Part shown: piece after piece, positions 39,985-42,098 of the stretch
How positions within the stretch are numbered: position 1 is the stretch's first letter
Layout of the letters: each line of letters starts with the position of its first letter
Assembly: GCA_038226175.1 (NCBI GenBank)
Contig: JBBRQP010000018.1
Coordinates: 1-42,098 of the forward strand
DNA length: 42,098 bases
Direction: 5' to 3'
DNA from: JBBRQP01 sp038226175
GTDB taxonomy: Bacteria > Cyanobacteriota > Cyanobacteriia > Gloeobacterales > Anthocerotibacteraceae
Program-made: the position numbers and the translations under genes
The notes under the pieces: generated by a model
What the model was told of the DNA's origin: nothing
What the model saw: only the letters and a program-made list of their open reading frames with translations
Databases searched by the model: none

Positions 39985-41771
39985 TGGACGCGGATATTTT
40001 ATTGGTGACTCCGGTAGAAGAACTAGAACGCTTACGGCATACGAGCAGTCATGTGCTAGCAATGGCGGTGCAACGGCTTTTTCCTGAGGCCAAAGTCACA
40101 ATTGGTCCTACGGTCAAAGATGGATTTTATTATGACTTTGACCGTAAACAACCCTTTACGCCAGAAGATTTGAAAGCGATCAAAAAAGAAATGATTCGGA
40201 TTATCAACCAAAAGCTACCAGTACGTCGTGAAGTCAAAGACCGCGCCACGATGATGCAAATGATTGAGCAGCTCAATGAACCTTACAAACTAGAACTGCT
40301 CGCGGCTATTCCTGAGGGTGAAGATATTTCGCTTTACTACTTAGGCGATAGCTGGTGGGATCTATGTGCCGGGCCTCACCTAGAAAATACGGGTCACTTG
40401 AATGCCAAAGCCTTTGATTTACTGAGTGTGGCTGGGGCGTATTGGCGTGGCAACGAAAAAAATCCCATGCTGCAACGCATCTATGGCACGGCTTGGGCAA
40501 CTGCCGAACAATTGCAAGAATATTTGCGCCGTCGTGAAGAAGCCAAAAATCGTGATCACCGTAAATTGGGCAAAGAACTAGGCTTATTTATTTTTTCTGA
40601 TCTAGTCGGGCCTGGCCTTCCCTTGTGGACGCCCAAAGGCACGATTATTCGGACAGTGTTGCAAAATTTTCTGCAAAAAGAACAAATCAAACGGGGATAT
40701 TTACCCGTAGTCACCCCCCATATTGGTCGGGTTGATTTATTTAAGACATCTGGTCACTGGCAAAAATATAAAGAAGATATGTTTCCGCTGATGGCAGAAG
40801 ATGATAGCGCACGGGAACAAGAGCAAGGTTTTGTAATGAAACCGATGAATTGCCCTTTTCATATCCAAATTTATAAAAGTGACCTGCGCTCCTACCGGGA
40901 ATTGCCGATGCGCCTAGCCGAGTTTGGGACGGTGTATCGCTATGAGCAGTCCGGTGAACTCGTAGGGCTGACCCGTGTCCGGGGCTTTACGGTCGATGAT
41001 TCACATCTTTTTGTGGCACCAGAACAACTAGATGCTGAGTTTCTTAAGGTCGTGGATTTGATCTTGACGGTATTTACTAAGCTGGGGTTGACGGATTTTA
41101 AGGCCCGTTTAAGTTTTCGTGACTCGGCCTCAGATAAATATCTAGGTGCGGCTGAAGTCTGGGATAAAGCCGAAGGAGCCATACGTCGCGCTGTGCAAAC
41201 GCTGTCCATGCCCTATTTTGAGGGGATCGGCGAAGCTGCTTTTTATGGTCCTAAGTTAGACTTTATCTTCCGAGATGTCCTCGGACGCGAGTGGCAGTTG
41301 GGTACGGTGCAGGTAGATTACCAGTTGCCCGAGCGTTTTGACCTAGAGTTTGTTGCCGAAGATGGCTCACGTCAACGTCCTGTGATGATTCACCGCGCAC
41401 CGTTTGGGTCACTTGAGCGACTAGTTGGCATCTTGATCGAGCAGTACGCCGGAGATTTCCCGCTGTGGCTAGCGCCTGTTCAAGCGCGGATTATTCCAGT
41501 TACTGACCAGTTTAATGCTTACGCCCAAATCGTCGCCGAGAAACTCTTGGCGGCTGGTCTACGCATTGACACCGATAACTCGCCTGAACGCCTCACCAAA
41601 AAAATTCGTACTGCCGAAAAAGATAAGATGCCCTGCATGTTAGTCATTGGTGAAAAAGAAGAACTTAGCCACTCTGTCAGCGTCCGCGCCCGTCATCCCC
41701 ATGAAGAGCTCTCTGGCGACTATACCCTAGATGAATTTGTGGTCAAAGTGTTGCCTTTGATTGGGGTGTGA
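39984..41771 (+). CDS. thrS: Threonine-tRNA ligase lacking the N-terminal TGS domain
   Basis: The 595-residue class II synthetase charges tRNA-Thr. The N2 editing domain is present (HTSSH 19-23 and CAGPH 128-132, the zinc-like HxxxH and CxxxH pairs that clear Ser-tRNA). The catalytic core has PLWTPKGTIIRT, MNCPFHIQIY (zinc Cys), RLAEFGTVYRYEQSGEL and VQVDYQLPERFDL, and the C-terminal anticodon-binding domain follows (ARIIPVTDQFNAYA). The N-terminal ubiquitin-like TGS domain of longer ThrRS is absent, as is common in cyanobacteria. ATG 39984 overlaps the preceding stop. Confidence 0.96.
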   Translation: MDADILLVTPVEELERLRHTSSHVLAMAVQRLFPEAKVTIGPTVKDGFYYDFDRKQPFTPEDLKAIKKEMIRIINQKLPVRREVKDRATMMQMIEQLNEPYKLELLAAIPEGEDISLYYLGDSWWDLCAGPHLENTGHLNAKAFDLLSVAGAYWRGNEKNPMLQRIYGTAWATAEQLQEYLRRREEAKNRDHRKLGKELGLFIFSDLVGPGLPLWTPKGTIIRTVLQNFLQKEQIKRGYLPVVTPHIGRVDLFKTSGHWQKYKEDMFPLMAEDDSAREQEQGFVMKPMNCPFHIQIYKSDLRSYRELPMRLAEFGTVYRYEQSGELVGLTRVRGFTVDDSHLFVAPEQLDAEFLKVVDLILTVFTKLGLTDFKARLSFRDSASDKYLGAAEVWDKAEGAIRRAVQTLSMPYFEGIGEAAFYGPKLDFIFRDVLGREWQLGTVQVDYQLPERFDLEFVAEDGSRQRPVMIHRAPFGSLERLVGILIEQYAGDFPLWLAPVQARIIPVTDQFNAYAQIVAEKLLAAGLRIDTDNSPERLTKKIRTAEKDKMPCMLVIGEKEELSHSVSVRARHPHEELSGDYTLDEFVVKVLPLIGV

Positions 41772-41957
41772 TACTACTTCCGTTTAGGAATGCACTCTGC
41801 GGCAGAATATGGTCATACCCCTATTACGGTGTGAACGCTCCTATGAAATGCAAAAGCTGGGTTTTCATTTGGATGATTCATGATCAGCCAATTGGTGTTA
41901 GTGCCTAAGCTGTGGATTCCCTCGACTATCTTGATACCTTTACTAAGGCTAAATAAT

Positions 41958-42098
41958 TACTTACAGCGGTTTTCATACGGATGTACCAAGATAACCAGAG
42001 TGAGTGAACCAACCTTTCGCATCAGTTTCTGTAATACGCTTTAGCCCTTGTCCTATCGCTTCTTCAAGACTTTCTTTGTCACGCTTGCCTTGGGAGCG
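41958..42098 (-). mobile_element. IS630-family element, one end only
   Basis: The right edge of the window enters an insertion sequence: the transposase C-terminus plus a short tail. The sequence around 41958-41985, which includes TTACAGCGGTTTTCATACGG, is a likely terminal repeat adjoining a TA. The exact boundary is inferred. Confidence 0.6.
41973..42098 (-). CDS. IS630-family transposase, C-terminal fragment (cut by window edge)
   Basis: The last 41 codons on the minus strand read RSQGKRDKESLEEAIGQGLK, then a TETDAKGWFTHSGY segment and a short end before TGA 41975-41973. The D-[AI]-x-GWF-x-H-x-GY ending is characteristic of IS630-type (Tc1/mariner-like) transposases of cyanobacteria. The DDE residues lie outside the window, so activity cannot be judged. 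Confidence 0.75.
   Translation of the reverse strand, partial: RSQGKRDKESLEEAIGQGLKRITETDAKGWFTHSGYLGTSV

Noticed and set aside
39984..41771. Missing TGS domain in ThrRS as a truncation
   Set aside because: The start overlaps the upstream stop and the editing domain begins normally; ThrRS of about 600 residues without TGS is, to my knowledge, usual in cyanobacteria.
1..42098. tRNA, rRNA or CRISPR loci
   Set aside because: I saw no T-loop/cloverleaf pattern, no rRNA-like conserved blocks and no regularly spaced repeats; a covariance-model scan would be needed to exclude them fully.
1..42098. The two flanking IS ends as a composite transposon
   Set aside because: The left end is IS256-type and the right end IS630-type, and the interior is largely housekeeping genes.

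Overview
The window is a stretch of cyanobacterial chromosome. The markers are a split RNA polymerase gene (rpoC1, encoding only the N-terminal part of bacterial beta-prime), a cyanobacterial-type glutamate-cysteine ligase, an NblS/Hik33-type histidine kinase, the variable subunit of ferredoxin-thioredoxin reductase (ftrV), a CYP38/TLP40-like lumenal cyclophilin, a DUF2949 small protein and several small cyanobacterial hypotheticals. The protein style and the scattered gene order would fit an early-branching (Gloeobacterales-like) lineage, but that is an inference from reading, not a phylogeny. No rRNA, tRNA or CRISPR array was recognised.

Layout. 1-277: end of an IS256-family element. 368-7517: secreted and lipoprotein genes: an exported HD-domain-like protein, a small secreted protein, a large exported beta-propeller/phosphoesterase preceded by a likely Pho box, a small basic protein, a CYP38-like cyclophilin lipoprotein and a small lipoprotein. 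7627-9126: group-2 sigma factor abutting a peptidoglycan-binding protein gene. 9177-13903 (minus strand): rpoC1, larB, DUF2949, ftsH, with stem-loops between rpoC1 and larB. 13995-19040: cysS plus a small membrane protein, diverging from gshA (glutathione synthesis), then speA (arginine decarboxylase). 19080-19746: a frameshifted Uma2 gene. 19824-23052: leader peptide, ECF sigma, anti-sigma and an exported FAD oxidoreductase. 23060-25170: exported GHL10-like glycosidase and an HtrA-like protease. 25261-26120: membrane protein and lspA. 26178-26964 (minus): ftrV, an overlooked 42-residue membrane microprotein, and a GNAT gene, all overlapping. 27027-30923: scpB, hisC, an exported beta-rich protein, an exported DUF1444-like protein and its small upstream partner. 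31080-31650: decayed IS200/IS605-type tnpB with an intact divergent ribbon-helix-helix ORF. 31871-36153: degenerate M23 protein, pentapeptide-repeat protein, ssb with a secreted partner, a methyltransferase-glycosyltransferase fusion with a small partner. 36267-41771: SGNH hydrolase, nblS, an exported unknown protein and thrS. 41973-42098: C-terminus of an IS630-type transposase.

Themes. Much of the window is envelope biology: at least twelve products carry Sec, Tat-like or lipoprotein signals, lspA itself is present, and two sigma factors sit beside envelope genes. A second theme is translational coupling: many adjacent genes overlap by 1-4 nt, which helps fix start codons and exposes two small coding sequences (19824-19874 and 26618-26746). 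The most promising candidates for new biology are the ftrV-microprotein-GNAT unit, the leader peptide that appears to control the ECF sigma factor, the hairpin that seems to hide the larB ribosome-binding site, and the exported HD-domain-like protein.
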